A stretch of 58,944 nt of DNA, taken from NCBI GenBank assembly GCA_905235685.1, contig CAJOMO010000008.1:1-58944 (forward strand), written 5' to 3'. This DNA comes from an uncultured Selenomonadaceae bacterium. GTDB lineage: Bacteria; Bacillota; Negativicutes; Selenomonadales; Selenomonadaceae. Under the pieces are notes generated by a model. That model ran no database searches, was not told the origin of the DNA, and saw nothing but the letters and a program-made list of their open reading frames with translations. Below, in pieces: positions 1-8,962 of this stretch. Within the stretch, counting starts at the first letter, position 1. Every line of letters starts with the position of its first letter. The position numbers were made by a program, and so were the translations under genes.

Positions 1-744
1 GCCCGCGTCGCCGCTAATGGTATCGTGCCAGCTGTAATATGTGTAAATATAATCGTCGCCATTGCCGCCGGAAATTGAAACATAATCGCCGCCGCCGCTA
101 TAAATATTTTGAATGGTATCATTACCCGCGCCGCCGCTTAAAGTTACGTGACTGGCCGAGGTATTGTAAATACTGTCGCCGCCGCCGTTGCCGTAAACTT
201 TAGTATAAGCGCCGGTATTTGAAATGGTATCGCCGTATGCAGTGCCGTTAATCACGGTATCGGCTTTGGAGTTGACTATGTTAACGCCGATGTTTTGAGG
301 ATAAATTTTCAGTGATTTACCAACAGCGCCAACCAATGTCATTGAGCCGCCGCCTGTAACATTGACAATTACATTACTGCCGCTGGACACGGTTGACCAA
401 AGATTTTCGCCGCTGACGCCGCTAATTGAAATGGTGTCATTGGCGCTGACATTGTACATAACATCGCTGCCGTCGCCCACCGCGTAGTTATATAAAACGC
501 CATAAACATTAACAGTGTCGCCATAAATGGTATCGTTGCCCGCACCGCCGCTAATTGTCATTGCTCCGCTATTGTTGCTCAAGCTGATTTTATCATTACC
601 AGCTCCGCCGTTAATTAAATTGTCACGCCCTCTATCAATCGAAATGGTATCAGCGCCCGCGTCGCCGCTAATGGTATCGTGCCAGCTGTAATATGTGTAA
701 ATATAATCGTCGCCATTGCCGCCGGAAATTGAAACATAATCGCC
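1..744. repeat. Pair of 90-bp perfect direct repeats 654 bp apart inside the RTX-like gene
   Basis: Positions 1-90 and 655-744 are identical. The 654-bp period is exactly 218 codons, so the long repeat is in frame. To the right of the second copy the sequence again resembles the first (91 onward against 745 onward) but is 8 bp shorter, and this produces the frameshift. The first copy may continue left of the window. Confidence 0.9.
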
Positions 745-1414
745 GGTAGATATTTTGAATGGTATCATTACCCGCGCCACCAGAAATCGTAACGTAACTA
801 GCGCCGCTGCTTGTTATTGTATCGGCGTTGGCAGTTCCGTTGACAACTGTATGACTTGTGGAATTTACAATCGGCAAAGGAGTATCATCATCAATCACGG
901 TAAAAGTTTTGGAACTTGCGCCGGAAAGTGTAATAGCACCGCCGCTTGCCATATTCAGAATTACATTGCCGCTGACGGTCGAACGCGTAGCGGTTGTTCC
1001 GCTTATAAAAATGGTATCTTTATCTGTGAAACCATAAATAATATCGTTTCCGTCACCGGACATATACCGATAAAGATCTCCATAGTAGGAATTTAAGCTA
1101 TTGGCGTAAATAGTGTCATCGCCCGTTCCGGCGTTTATGGTAGTTCTCCAGCCCCAATTTTGGCTGCTGCTTAAACTAATGACGTCGTTACCGGCGCCCG
1201 CGTTGATTGAATTATAATCGGCAAGCCCGCGAATAACTGTGTCGTTACCTTCGCCCGCGCTAATCGTCACGTCGTCACCGTAATTGTAAATGGTATCAGC
1301 GCCGCCGTACGCGTACATCATAACATTATCCGAGTAATTGCTAAGATAATCGTTAGAAGCTGTACCGGTCATTGTAGTTGCAAAGCGTTGAATGTGAAAT
1401 TCAAATTTTTTCAT
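1..1414 (-). pseudogene. RTX-like glycine/aspartate repeat protein, frameshifted, 3' end beyond the window
   Basis: The start is the ATG at 1414 (protein begins MKKFEFHIQRF), behind AGGAG at 1430-1426; a GTG at 1426 overlaps that ribosome binding site and is less likely. The product is built of repeats of the form GGAGNDTI and GGNGDDYI, like the calcium-binding nonapeptides of RTX proteins, so it is probably a secreted or surface protein; no classical signal peptide is visible. The frame from the start is good for about 223 codons to near 745. It then shifts, reads about 26 foreign residues and stops at 668. From 744 down to 1 a second frame is fully open and encodes the same kind of repeat, so it is the continuation. 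The break lies exactly at the edge of a 90-bp perfect direct repeat. Either the gene is broken (recombination between repeats, possible phase switching) or the assembly is wrong there. Confidence 0.75.
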
Positions 1415-1567
1415 GGTAAAACGCACTCCTCTTTAAAAAAACCTTCCACTTATATATATCTGAAATTACGCTGCTTTTACCTATAAAGTTTCGCCTCCTG
1501 AAAAATAAACTATTTTTCTAACACTCTCAATGTAACCAAAAAATTCTAGACAACTATAACCATAATT

Positions 1568-1595
1568 ATTATATCTCTTAGCGATGATTTGTCAA
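1568..1595 (-). promoter_or_regulatory. Consensus sigma-70-type promoter for the RTX-like gene
   Basis: On the minus strand a TTGACA -35 box (1595-1590) and a TATAAT -10 box (1573-1568) are separated by 16 bp. Transcription would begin near 1561, leaving a leader of roughly 145 nt before the ATG at 1414. No recognisable riboswitch is seen in the leader. Confidence 0.75.
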
Positions 1596-1629
1596 GCAAT
1601 GACGCCGTTTTTAATCTAATTTTAAGAAA

Positions 1630-1666
1630 TAAAAAAGTCCCGCCACATTTGACGGAACAAAAAAAT
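1630..1666 (-). terminator. Intrinsic terminator of the GH32 gene, probably bidirectional
   Basis: An 8-bp stem (1637-1644 with 1651-1658, two G-T pairs) and a 6-nt loop is flanked by A6 on the left and A7 or more on the right, so it carries a T run on either strand. It lies directly after the GH32 stop codon at 1689. Confidence 0.7.
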
Positions 1667-1688
1667 TATATTAACTACAGATAGATTT

Positions 1689-3254
1689 TTATTTGTAGTT
1701 CAAGCCGCCGAGTTCGTAAATTTTGCCGGAAACTTTTTCAAGCGGAGCGTCACCGTTAATTTCAAGTTTCGGCGCTTCGTCACTTTCCGGATAAATCAGC
1801 ATACTGCAAGCCTCTTCGCCATTTTGCAAGAAAACTTCGATAGCCGAACGGTCGACAAACAGACTGAATTGCAAATCGAGATTGGCGAAAAGTTTAAATT
1901 TGCGGAAACCCAATTCAACATCGGTATTTTTGCCGTCGGTGAATTTACGAATGCCTCTGCCGCCCAATTTCATTCCGCGCCTGTCGAGCAGAATGGTTTG
2001 AGTATCGCGCTCATAAGTCATCGTGAATTTTTCTTCGCCCCATTTAACGGCAATTTCAACTTTGCGGGCGGCGCCGAAGGTAATATCCAAATCGGACTCG
2101 CTGCCTTTGGCAAGGTTAGCTGAAACGTTCGCGGTGTTGAATACGTCGACATTTTGAAAATCTTTGCGGAGCGCTTTCATTTCTTCGACGGGGCGATAGC
2201 GCAATTTGCCTTCGTGAAGAATAAGTTCGCGCGGCATTGTCAAAGTATAAAGCCAGCCGTCTTTGGCGGATTCAACCGTATCGGTAAGGTCGGGCATACC
2301 AATCCAGCCGACAAGGATATGGCGCGCCTCATTTGCAATAACTTGCGGCGAATAGAAATCAAAGCCTTTGTCGAGTTCGTGGAATTTGCCATGAATCATA
2401 TCGAGGCTGTCAACTGAAAAATGTCCGATGAAATAACCGGAGAGACAATGATTTTGATATTTCAATTCCTGGTGAGGGACGCCTTGCGGGCAAACAATCA
2501 GCACGTCCATATCGCCGAATTGCAAAAGGTTCGGGCATTCCCACATGTAGCCGAAATCGTAATAATCGGTTTTGACTTCGCCGAGCAATTCCCAGCCGCC
2601 TTCAGATTTTTCTTTGTAGATTAAAACGCAGCCGTTAGTCGGGCGTGAACTTTTTGCAGGATAATCGCTCATACGCTGAGCCGCCATTGCGAAATAGCGG
2701 ACGCCGTTACGATAAAAGAAATTAGGATCTCTGAAATGCGCGGTGTAGCCTTCGGGGTTGCCGACAAGTTGAATTTCTTCCTTGACAACAGCGCCGTCTT
2801 CCTGCAAAGTGCCGAAACGTTGAACAACCGTACGGACGTAATTATCGTCGCGAGCGTTGCAGGTGTAGAAAACGCGAACCTTGCCGTCTTCAGCGAAACC
2901 GCAGCCGGAATGGCAGCCGTCTTTGTCGTGTTCGTCGCTCGGCCAAAGGGAAAGTTCGGGCACGCTGTAGTTGACGAAATCGCGGGTTTTGGTATGCATC
3001 CACGATTTATTTTTGTGCCAATTTTGATTTTGCGGAATAGGATTCCACTGGCAGAAAATGTGATATTCGCCGTTGAGGTTGCACAAACCATTAGGATCGC
3101 TTATCAACGAAAAAGGCGCGTCAACGTGAAAAATATTGTGCCACCGACCGGTGTAAGGAATTGCGGCGCGAACGCGCGCGTCAACTTCGTCTTTGTGGAA
3201 TTTGTCTTTTAAAGTGTTGACATCTTCGCCGCGTTTTTTGGTTGCTTCAGCCAT
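1689..3254 (-). CDS. Glycoside hydrolase family 32 protein, probable sucrose-6-phosphate hydrolase / beta-fructosidase
   Basis: This enzyme should hydrolyse terminal beta-fructosyl bonds of sucrose, sucrose 6-phosphate or short fructans in the cytoplasm (no signal peptide). The three family motifs are present: SDPNG with the nucleophile D53, FRDP with D176 as transition-state stabiliser, and ECP with the acid/base E239. Residues about 35-350 fit the five-bladed propeller and the rest the C-terminal beta-sandwich; 521 aa is normal for the family. A G5 ribosome binding site precedes the ATG. There is no dedicated sugar transporter or fructokinase next to it, so its exact substrate cannot be read from context. 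It is divergent from the binding-protein gene at 3412. Confidence 0.9.
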   Translation of the reverse strand: MAEATKKRGEDVNTLKDKFHKDEVDARVRAAIPYTGRWHNIFHVDAPFSLISDPNGLCNLNGEYHIFCQWNPIPQNQNWHKNKSWMHTKTRDFVNYSVPELSLWPSDEHDKDGCHSGCGFAEDGKVRVFYTCNARDDNYVRTVVQRFGTLQEDGAVVKEEIQLVGNPEGYTAHFRDPNFFYRNGVRYFAMAAQRMSDYPAKSSRPTNGCVLIYKEKSEGGWELLGEVKTDYYDFGYMWECPNLLQFGDMDVLIVCPQGVPHQELKYQNHCLSGYFIGHFSVDSLDMIHGKFHELDKGFDFYSPQVIANEARHILVGWIGMPDLTDTVESAKDGWLYTLTMPRELILHEGKLRYRPVEEMKALRKDFQNVDVFNTANVSANLAKGSESDLDITFGAARKVEIAVKWGEEKFTMTYERDTQTILLDRRGMKLGGRGIRKFTDGKNTDVELGFRKFKLFANLDLQFSLFVDRSAIEVFLQNGEEACSMLIYPESDEAPKLEINGDAPLEKVSGKIYELGGLNYK

Positions 3255-3309
3255 TTAATTATTCCCCCTCGAAAAATTATTCAGAATTCTACACAGTTTC
3301 TATTCTCTA

Positions 3310-3326
3310 AGGATTAAAATAATCCT
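3310..3326. promoter_or_regulatory. 17-bp perfect palindrome between divergent genes, possible operator
   Basis: AGGATTA-AAA-TAATCCT is a perfect inverted repeat in the 157-bp region between the divergent GH32 and ABC binding-protein genes, just upstream of the -35 box at 3349. A role as repressor site is inferred only from position and symmetry. Confidence 0.4.
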
Positions 3327-3348
3327 GCCGTTGCCGTCAATAAAAATC

Positions 3349-3377
3349 TTGTAATTAATATGAGAGTTAGCTATAAT
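3349..3377 (+). promoter_or_regulatory. Promoter of the ABC binding-protein gene
   Basis: TTGTAA (3349-3354) and TATAAT (3372-3377) are separated by 17 bp and lie 35 bp before the start codon at 3412. Confidence 0.65.
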
Positions 3378-3411
3378 AACGGCGAAAAAATTTTTGCGGA
3401 GGGAAGAATTT

Positions 3412-4419
3412 ATGCGGCGGTATACGATTTTGCTTTTAACGGCGCTGATGTTGGTAATGGCGGCGTTGGCGGGCGCGGCTTTGCCCGTGGGCGCTGACGA
3501 AAAAAATTCTGCTGTGCCAATGCAGGAACTTCGAGCCTACACAACTTTGCCCGCCGAAACCGTGACGATTTTATCAGAAACGTACGAGCGCGAAAATCAC
3601 GTGCGCGTAAATTTCGTTCCACTTCCCGCGAAAGATTTAATCCAAAAAATTCAAACCGAACCCGCCGATTTAATTTTGACTGACAGCGAAGTTTTGAACG
3701 CCGCCGCGGAAATGAATTTGCTCACGCCGCACATTTCCGAAATTAACGACGCGGTTAAAACCAATTTCAAAGACGAACACGATCGCTGGATTGGCATTTG
3801 GTACGATCCAATTATTTTTTGCGTGAATAAAGCTTTTCTGCGCACGCTCAATGAAATTCCCGATACCTGGAACGAACTTGCTTCTGCGCGAAAGGTGCGG
3901 ATTGGTATCACGGATTTTTTGGCGGCTGACGCTTCGTCGAATTTAATGTTTCAAATGATTGGCAACCTCGGCGAATATGAGACGTACGAAATTTTGAGCG
4001 GCATTCACCCGAAAGTTGTTCAGTACACAAAATTTTTGTCAAATCCTGTGCGTCAAGCCGGTATGGGCGAGGCGGATATTTCAATCGCTGTCGAAAGTGA
4101 GACTCTGCGCTATATGCAGAATAATTATCCGCTGAAAATAATTTATCCTTCGGACGGCACAGCTTATATTTTGACGGGTATTGGTATAACGAAAAATAAT
4201 TCTGCGGCGGCGAAATTTGCCGATTGGCTTTTAAGCGACGACGCGCAACTTGCCTTGCAACGGAACGGATTTTATTTTATTTCGACGAATCCGCAGACTT
4301 TGGCGTACAAAACTTTTGCCGGTAAAAATCTTGTGCTGTTCGACGATTCGCAGAAATTCACTGACGAACAGCGCCACGAATTTTTAGACCGATGGGTTAA
4401 AAATGTTAGACTTAAGTAG
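3412..4419 (+). CDS. ABC transporter substrate-binding protein, Fe3+/AfuA-like
   Basis: A periplasmic binding protein of the iron(III)/small-anion type (SBP_bac_6-like), recognised by overall sequence pattern: an N-terminal signal peptide of about 28 residues ending ALPVGA, a DLILTDSEVL-type segment, and a C-terminal AAAKFADWLLSDDAQ helix typical of the AfuA/FbpA fold. The start is the ATG at 3412 behind GGAGGG (3398-3403); an upstream in-frame TTG at 3394 would overlap that site. No permease or ATPase gene is adjacent, so this is an orphan binding protein and the ligand is uncertain. Its stop codon TAG is the first three bases of a TAGGGAATAG repeat, so its C-terminus may have been reset by that repeat. 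Confidence 0.75.
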   Translation: MRRYTILLLTALMLVMAALAGAALPVGADEKNSAVPMQELRAYTTLPAETVTILSETYERENHVRVNFVPLPAKDLIQKIQTEPADLILTDSEVLNAAAEMNLLTPHISEINDAVKTNFKDEHDRWIGIWYDPIIFCVNKAFLRTLNEIPDTWNELASARKVRIGITDFLAADASSNLMFQMIGNLGEYETYEILSGIHPKVVQYTKFLSNPVRQAGMGEADISIAVESETLRYMQNNYPLKIIYPSDGTAYILTGIGITKNNSAAAKFADWLLSDDAQLALQRNGFYFISTNPQTLAYKTFAGKNLVLFDDSQKFTDEQRHEFLDRWVKNVRLK

Positions 4420-4483
4420 GGAATAGTGGAGAGGGGCTAGGGAATAGCACTTTTCACTCTTCGCTTTCCACTAACCACTAAAA
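4417..4483 (+). repeat. TAGGGANTAG-type intergenic repeat, copy 1
   Basis: Begins TAGGGAATAG at 4417, where the first TAG is the stop codon of the binding-protein gene, and repeats CTAGGGAATAG at 4437-4447. AGTGGAGAG on the left can pair with the CCACT motifs on the right. Related sequences lie at 30335, 30766 and 55019. Confidence 0.7.
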
Positions 4484-4499
4484 AAGAGGTATCGCTGAT

Positions 4500-5828
4500 T
4501 TGAAAATTGGAATTATAAGTTTGGGCTGCGCGAAAAATCTTGTCGACACCGAAGTTATTCTCGGGCTGTTGAATGAGCGCGGCTTGACGATTACGCCGAA
4601 TCCCGCTGACGCCGATATTCTGATTGTGAATACCTGCGCGTTTATCGCCTCGGCGAAGGAAGAATCTATCACCACGATTTTGAATTTTGCCGAATACAAA
4701 GTTAACGGGCGCTGTAAATCGCTGATTGTGGCGGGCTGTCTGGGGCAACGTTACAGACAAGAATTGCTTGACGAAATGCCGGAAATTGACGCGATAATCG
4801 GCACGGGCGCGTGGAACAGAATTATTGAGGCAGTCGACGAAACTTTGAGCGGCAACCGCGTTATTCTGATTGGCGACAAGGAAATTATTTATGACGCGAA
4901 AACGCCGCGCCTTCGTACGACGCCGGATTATACGGCTTACGTGAAAATCGCTGAAGGTTGCGATCATCGCTGTGCTTTTTGCGCAATTCCGCTGATTCGC
5001 GGCAGGCAAATTTCCCGCCCGATTGAAGATATTAAAGCTGAAGTCGAGCGGCTTGCAAATGACGGCGTCAAGGAAATTAATTTAATCGCGCAGGACACCA
5101 CGAATTACGGGCGCGATTTGTACGGCGAAGTTAAAATTTGTGATTTACTGCGCGAGCTCGTCAAAGTTGAAAAAATTCATTGGATTAGGATTTTGTATGC
5201 TTATCCGCAGAGTTTCACGGACGAATTGATTGATTTAATCGCTGCCGAGCCGAAAATTTGTAACTACGTCGATTTGCCCCTGCAGCACGCTGACGATAAC
5301 GTTTTGAAACGTATGCACAGACCGGATACGCGCGCGTCAATTGAAACTTTGCTTAGAAAACTGCGCGAGAAAATTCCTGGCGTGTCGATTCGTTCAACTT
5401 TCATTGTCGGTTACCCTGGCGAAACTGACGAAGAATTTAACACGCTGAAAAATTTCGTGCAGGAACAGCGCCTTGATAAAGTCGGCGTCTTTGTCTATTC
5501 GCCCGAAGAAGATACGCCGGCTTACGAAATGGACGGGCAAATTTTAGAGGACGTCGCGCAGGAGCGGTATCACGAACTGATGAGCATTCAAAGTTTGATT
5601 TCGCAGGAAGTCAACGAAAATTTGAAGGGCAAAGAATTGGAAGTTCTGATTGAAGGGCGCGACGCTGAAGTGGCTGAAGTTGTCGAAGGGCGCTCTTATC
5701 GTGAAGCGCCGGAAGTTGACGGGCAGATTTACATTGAAAATGACCGGCGCAGTAAAGCCGGCGATATTGTCAAGGTGAAAGTTTTGGACGGCTTCGTTTA
5801 CGATTTGGCGGCGGAACTCATTGACTAA
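4500..5828 (+). CDS. rimO: Ribosomal protein S12 methylthiotransferase RimO
   Basis: A radical-SAM enzyme that adds a methylthio group to the conserved aspartate of ribosomal protein S12. The N-terminal MTTase domain has the three [4Fe-4S] cysteines C10, C46 and C80. The radical-SAM CxxxCxxC motif is C154-C158-C161 in GCDHRCAFCAIPLIRG, a signature closer to RimO than to MiaB. A TRAM-like C-terminal segment ends the 442-aa protein. The start is TTG at 4500 behind AAGAGG. pncC follows after 15 bp, so the two are likely co-transcribed. Confidence 0.93.
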   Translation: MKIGIISLGCAKNLVDTEVILGLLNERGLTITPNPADADILIVNTCAFIASAKEESITTILNFAEYKVNGRCKSLIVAGCLGQRYRQELLDEMPEIDAIIGTGAWNRIIEAVDETLSGNRVILIGDKEIIYDAKTPRLRTTPDYTAYVKIAEGCDHRCAFCAIPLIRGRQISRPIEDIKAEVERLANDGVKEINLIAQDTTNYGRDLYGEVKICDLLRELVKVEKIHWIRILYAYPQSFTDELIDLIAAEPKICNYVDLPLQHADDNVLKRMHRPDTRASIETLLRKLREKIPGVSIRSTFIVGYPGETDEEFNTLKNFVQEQRLDKVGVFVYSPEEDTPAYEMDGQILEDVAQERYHELMSIQSLISQEVNENLKGKELEVLIEGRDAEVAEVVEGRSYREAPEVDGQIYIENDRRSKAGDIVKVKVLDGFVYDLAAELID

Positions 5829-5843
5829 GGGAGCGTGAATTTT

Positions 5844-6320
5844 ATGGAATACGAAATTGGAAATATGCTCAAGGAAAAAGGCTTTAATATTTCGTGCGCG
5901 GAAAGTTGCACGGGCGGGCTGTTGACCAGCCGATTGACTGACGCGGCGGGCTGCTCCGAATATTTCAAAGGTTCGATTGTGGCTTATTCAAATGACGTCA
6001 AGAAAAATATGCTCGGCGTCAAGGACGAAACGCTGAATCTTTTTGGCGCAGTGAGCGAACAAACCGCGCTGGCGATGGCTATTGGCGTGCGTGAAGTTTT
6101 TGGTACGAATATTGGCGTCAGCATTACCGGAATTGCCGGACCAGGCGGCGGCACTGAAGAAAAGCCCGTCGGCTTAGTCTACGTGGCGGTTAGCGGACCT
6201 ACCGGCGATACGATTAAGAAATTCAACTTCAACGGCAACCGCACCGAAATTAAGCAAAAAGTTGTTGAGGCAGCGTTAGTTTTAATTCAAATTTATTTGA
6301 CGCTTGAGAAAAGTTTCTAA
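5844..6320 (+). CDS. pncC: Nicotinamide-nucleotide amidohydrolase PncC (stand-alone CinA C-terminal domain)
   Basis: Deamidates NMN to NaMN in pyridine nucleotide salvage. The 158-aa protein is only the CinA C-terminal domain. It shows CAESCTGG near the N-terminus, the Y-S-N-D segment and the glycine-rich ITGIAGPGGG stretch. The ATG at 5844 is chosen because the GTG at 5835 sits on top of the GGGAG ribosome binding site. The N-terminal CinA (MoCF) domain is absent, which is common for this family. Confidence 0.9.
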   Translation: MEYEIGNMLKEKGFNISCAESCTGGLLTSRLTDAAGCSEYFKGSIVAYSNDVKKNMLGVKDETLNLFGAVSEQTALAMAIGVREVFGTNIGVSITGIAGPGGGTEEKPVGLVYVAVSGPTGDTIKKFNFNGNRTEIKQKVVEAALVLIQIYLTLEKSF

Positions 6321-6400
6321 TCCAACATCGAAACAGCGGCGGCAGCGCTGAAAAAATTATTCATTTGACGCTTGAAAAAGTTTTTAAAATTGGAGTGATT

Positions 6401-6973
6401 TTGTTGTTAAAAATTTTATTGATGATAACTTTGCTGATAACGTGCTTTTCGGCGACGGCGCTTGCCGCGTCAAGCGGCGTTTACGAATACACCAGTAAAA
6501 ATTTGGGCTACAAGATAACCTGTCCGATTAAGCCGCTCGTCAAATTCGAGGCGGGCGCGAAACGTGAGCTACTTGTTTTTTCGAGCAGAGGCGGCAAAGT
6601 TACTTTGGGGTTTCAAATCACCTTTGACGCCTTCGACAGTAAATCTACGCCCGATTTCAACAAGGCTGACGAAAAAACTTTGAACGAATACCTCGAAAAT
6701 TTTCGCGCAGAAAATGTTTATGAGTACGTCGGAATCAACAAAATCACGCAGGACAACAAGGGCGTTATGCTGATTAACGCGGGCGAGATTGAAGTTAAAG
6801 GCGACGACGGCGAAGTTGAAGGCGTATTGACGGCGGAACAGCAGGGCGTATTCGTTTTTTTCCGCACGAACAAGGGGCGCTGCGTCGAAGTCGAACTCAT
6901 TGTCGAGAATTTGGAAGAAGAGGATATCTTGAATTTCAGAAAATCGCTTTACACTTTCACTGATACAAAATAA
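6401..6973 (+). CDS. Secreted protein of unknown function
   Basis: About 190 aa. The TTG at 6401, behind GGAG (6392-6395), gives a clean signal peptide of about 21 residues (hydrophobic run, then ATALA before the mature part). The longer frame from 6365 would put a charged segment in front of it. The mature part is beta-rich and acidic, with a VKGDDGEVEGV stretch; I recognise no domain. It follows pncC closely and may be the last secreted product of that transcript. Confidence 0.6.
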   Translation: MLLKILLMITLLITCFSATALAASSGVYEYTSKNLGYKITCPIKPLVKFEAGAKRELLVFSSRGGKVTLGFQITFDAFDSKSTPDFNKADEKTLNEYLENFRAENVYEYVGINKITQDNKGVMLINAGEIEVKGDDGEVEGVLTAEQQGVFVFFRTNKGRCVEVELIVENLEEEDILNFRKSLYTFTDTK

Positions 6974-6991
6974 TTTAGGACGGTGTTTGCC

Positions 6992-7375
6992 GTGAAAATT
7001 GAACACACTGCTATTTATTTCAACGATTTGGAAGGCGCGAAATTTTTTTTCTGCAAATATTTTGACGCCAAATCGAATAATCTTTATCACAATCCGCGCA
7101 CGAATTTTAAATCTTATTTTTTGAGTTTTGAAGACGGCGCGCGCCTTGAGATTATGACAAAGCCCGAACTTGACGACGCCGAAAAAACTTTGAACCGCAC
7201 CGGTTTTATCCACCTTGCCTTCAGCGTTGGCAGCAAAGCAAAAGTCGATGAGCTCACCGCCAAATTGAAAAACGACGGCTACGAAGTTATCAGCGGTCCG
7301 CGAACGACCGGCGACGGCTATTACGAGAGTTGCATTGTCGGCTTTGAAAATAATCAGATTGAAATTACCGAGTGA
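6992..7375 (+). CDS. Glyoxalase / VOC superfamily protein
   Basis: A 127-aa protein of the vicinal-oxygen-chelate fold. It opens KIEHTAIYFNDLE with a metal-ligand-like His, has a second half opening GFIHLAFSV, and ends with the typical Q-I-E-I-T-E strand that carries the last Glu ligand. The GTG at 6992 is preferred over 6983 by spacing from AGGA (6977-6980). The substrate cannot be told from the sequence. Confidence 0.75.
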   Translation: MKIEHTAIYFNDLEGAKFFFCKYFDAKSNNLYHNPRTNFKSYFLSFEDGARLEIMTKPELDDAEKTLNRTGFIHLAFSVGSKAKVDELTAKLKNDGYEVISGPRTTGDGYYESCIVGFENNQIEITE

Positions 7376-7395
7376 ATTTTTGCCGAATTTAATAT

Positions 7396-7429
7396 GCGAC
7401 GGAGAAGGAAACTTTTTCGCCGCTTTTTT
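7396..7429 (+). terminator. Intrinsic terminator with GAAA tetraloop
   Basis: A 12-bp stem with one mismatch (7396-7407 with 7412-7423), a GAAA loop at 7408-7411 and T6 at 7424-7429, directly after the VOC gene. Confidence 0.75.
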
Positions 7430-7448
7430 GTTGTAAGAGGAGTTTGTC

Positions 7449-8888
7449 ATGCAGTCGCCGAAACCCAAAACAAAAAAAACATTGCCGGAATTTGTACCGA
7501 CGCTGTTATTTATGCTGTTTGATTATATCGGCGTTGTCTTGACGGAGTATCTGGCATTTTTTTTGAGGAACGCCGCGGATTTTTGGAATCAAGTTTATTA
7601 CGCCTATTCAAATGTTTACATATTCGGCTGGGTGCCGCTGCTGTTTCTGATATTTCTGAGCCATTCGCGTTCGTACCGGCAAATGAAACCGGTGGTTGAG
7701 ACAATGCGCGACATTTTCGTATCGGTATTTTACGGCTGGATGGCGTCGATAATTTTAATATATTTTTTGAAGGCGGGCGACCAGGCGTCGCGGCTTTTCA
7801 TAATTTTGTTTGGGATTTTGATATTATTTAACGTGTGCATAATTCGATACGCGGTACTGAAATTTTTGAAACTGCGAAATTTATTCAGCGAGCCGGTGAT
7901 AATAATTGGAGCGGGCTTGACGGCGGAGCGCGTGATAAAATTTTGGCGCGAAGATTTGGGCTACCGCTATGACGTGATTGGATTGATTGACGACCACCCC
8001 GTTTCAACCTATCTGCCCAATGAGTTTAAAATTCTCGGCGGTTTCAGTGAAGCGAAAAAAATTGTTCGCAAGAGCAAAGTTAAAACCGTGGTTATCGCCG
8101 CGCCAGGTATCAGCAAATTACAGCTGCAGGAAATTATCAACGATATTCAGCCGCGCGTAAAAAATATTTCGTTCATACCGGATTTGATTGGAACGCCGAT
8201 GTCCAGCGTTGACGCGTCGATTTTATTCAGCGAAAAAATTTTGATGCTGAATTTGCGGAACAATCTTTCGAGTACGTCAAACAGAATTTTCAAGCGCGGA
8301 TTCGATTTGATTTTCACGATAATAGGCGGGCTGATAATTTCGCCGCTGTTAATTTCAATAACTTTGGCGGTGGCGGTTGAGAGCCGCGGCAGTCCGATTT
8401 TTGCTCACGAACGCGTTGGAATGTACGGCAAAAAATTTCCGTGCTACAAATTTAAAACGATGATACCGGACGCGCAGGAAGAGCTGAAAAAATATCTTGA
8501 GGAAAATCCGGCGGCAAAGCAAGAGTGGGAAGAAACTTTCAAGCTGACGAATGATCCGCGGGTGACGAGATTGGGGCGATTTTTGCGGCGCACGAGCCTT
8601 GACGAATTGCCGCAACTTTGGAATGTGATTCGCGGCGAAATGAGCCTTGTTGGACCGCGCCCGATTGTCGACGAAGAAATTCCGCGGTACGGCGTGAATA
8701 TTCGCGAATATTATATGGTTTTGCCCGGGATAACGGGAATGTGGCAAGTTTCCGGCCGCAGCGATACGACTTACCCCGAACGCGTTGCAATGGATACGTG
8801 GTACGTGCGAAATTGGTCTGTCTGGATTGATTTGATGTATCTTTTCAAAACGGTTAAAGCGGTTTTGCAGGAGCGTGGCGCTTATTAA
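7449..8888 (+). CDS. Polyprenyl-phosphate sugar-1-phosphate transferase (WbaP/WcaJ type)
   Basis: Transfers a sugar 1-phosphate from a nucleotide sugar to undecaprenyl phosphate, the first step of exopolysaccharide, capsule or O-antigen assembly. The 479-aa protein has the full WbaP-like architecture: several N-terminal membrane helices (to about residue 140), a central nucleotide-binding-like domain with VIIIGAGLTAERV (about 150-250), then a re-entrant membrane helix and the catalytic phosphoglycosyltransferase domain (about 280-479) with KRGFDL, CYKFKTM, RRTSLDELPQLWNV and LVGPRP. ATG with AGAGGAG upstream. It stands alone; the rest of a polysaccharide cluster is not next to it. Confidence 0.9.
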   Translation: MQSPKPKTKKTLPEFVPTLLFMLFDYIGVVLTEYLAFFLRNAADFWNQVYYAYSNVYIFGWVPLLFLIFLSHSRSYRQMKPVVETMRDIFVSVFYGWMASIILIYFLKAGDQASRLFIILFGILILFNVCIIRYAVLKFLKLRNLFSEPVIIIGAGLTAERVIKFWREDLGYRYDVIGLIDDHPVSTYLPNEFKILGGFSEAKKIVRKSKVKTVVIAAPGISKLQLQEIINDIQPRVKNISFIPDLIGTPMSSVDASILFSEKILMLNLRNNLSSTSNRIFKRGFDLIFTIIGGLIISPLLISITLAVAVESRGSPIFAHERVGMYGKKFPCYKFKTMIPDAQEELKKYLEENPAAKQEWEETFKLTNDPRVTRLGRFLRRTSLDELPQLWNVIRGEMSLVGPRPIVDEEIPRYGVNIREYYMVLPGITGMWQVSGRSDTTYPERVAMDTWYVRNWSVWIDLMYLFKTVKAVLQERGAY

Positions 8889-8926
8889 AAAATTTTTTTG
8901 TTAATGAAATTTTTTGCGTTTTGTTT

Positions 8927-8932
8927 TATAAT
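8927..8932 (+). promoter_or_regulatory. Probable -10 box for the small secreted protein and trkA
   Basis: A perfect TATAAT lies 30 bp before the start codon at 8963 in an AT-rich gap. I find no convincing -35 box at the proper distance. Confidence 0.4.
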
Positions 8933-8962
8933 GAACAGATATTGAATTAGGAGGATTTTGCT

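Noticed and set aside
755..1096. Open frame on + opposite the RTX-like gene
   Set aside because: It is the mirror of repeat codons on the minus strand, with no ribosome binding site and no protein-like composition.
6569..7468. 299-codon open frame on the minus strand
   Set aside because: It runs opposite two well-supported + genes (a secreted protein and a VOC protein) and has no recognisable domain or start signal.
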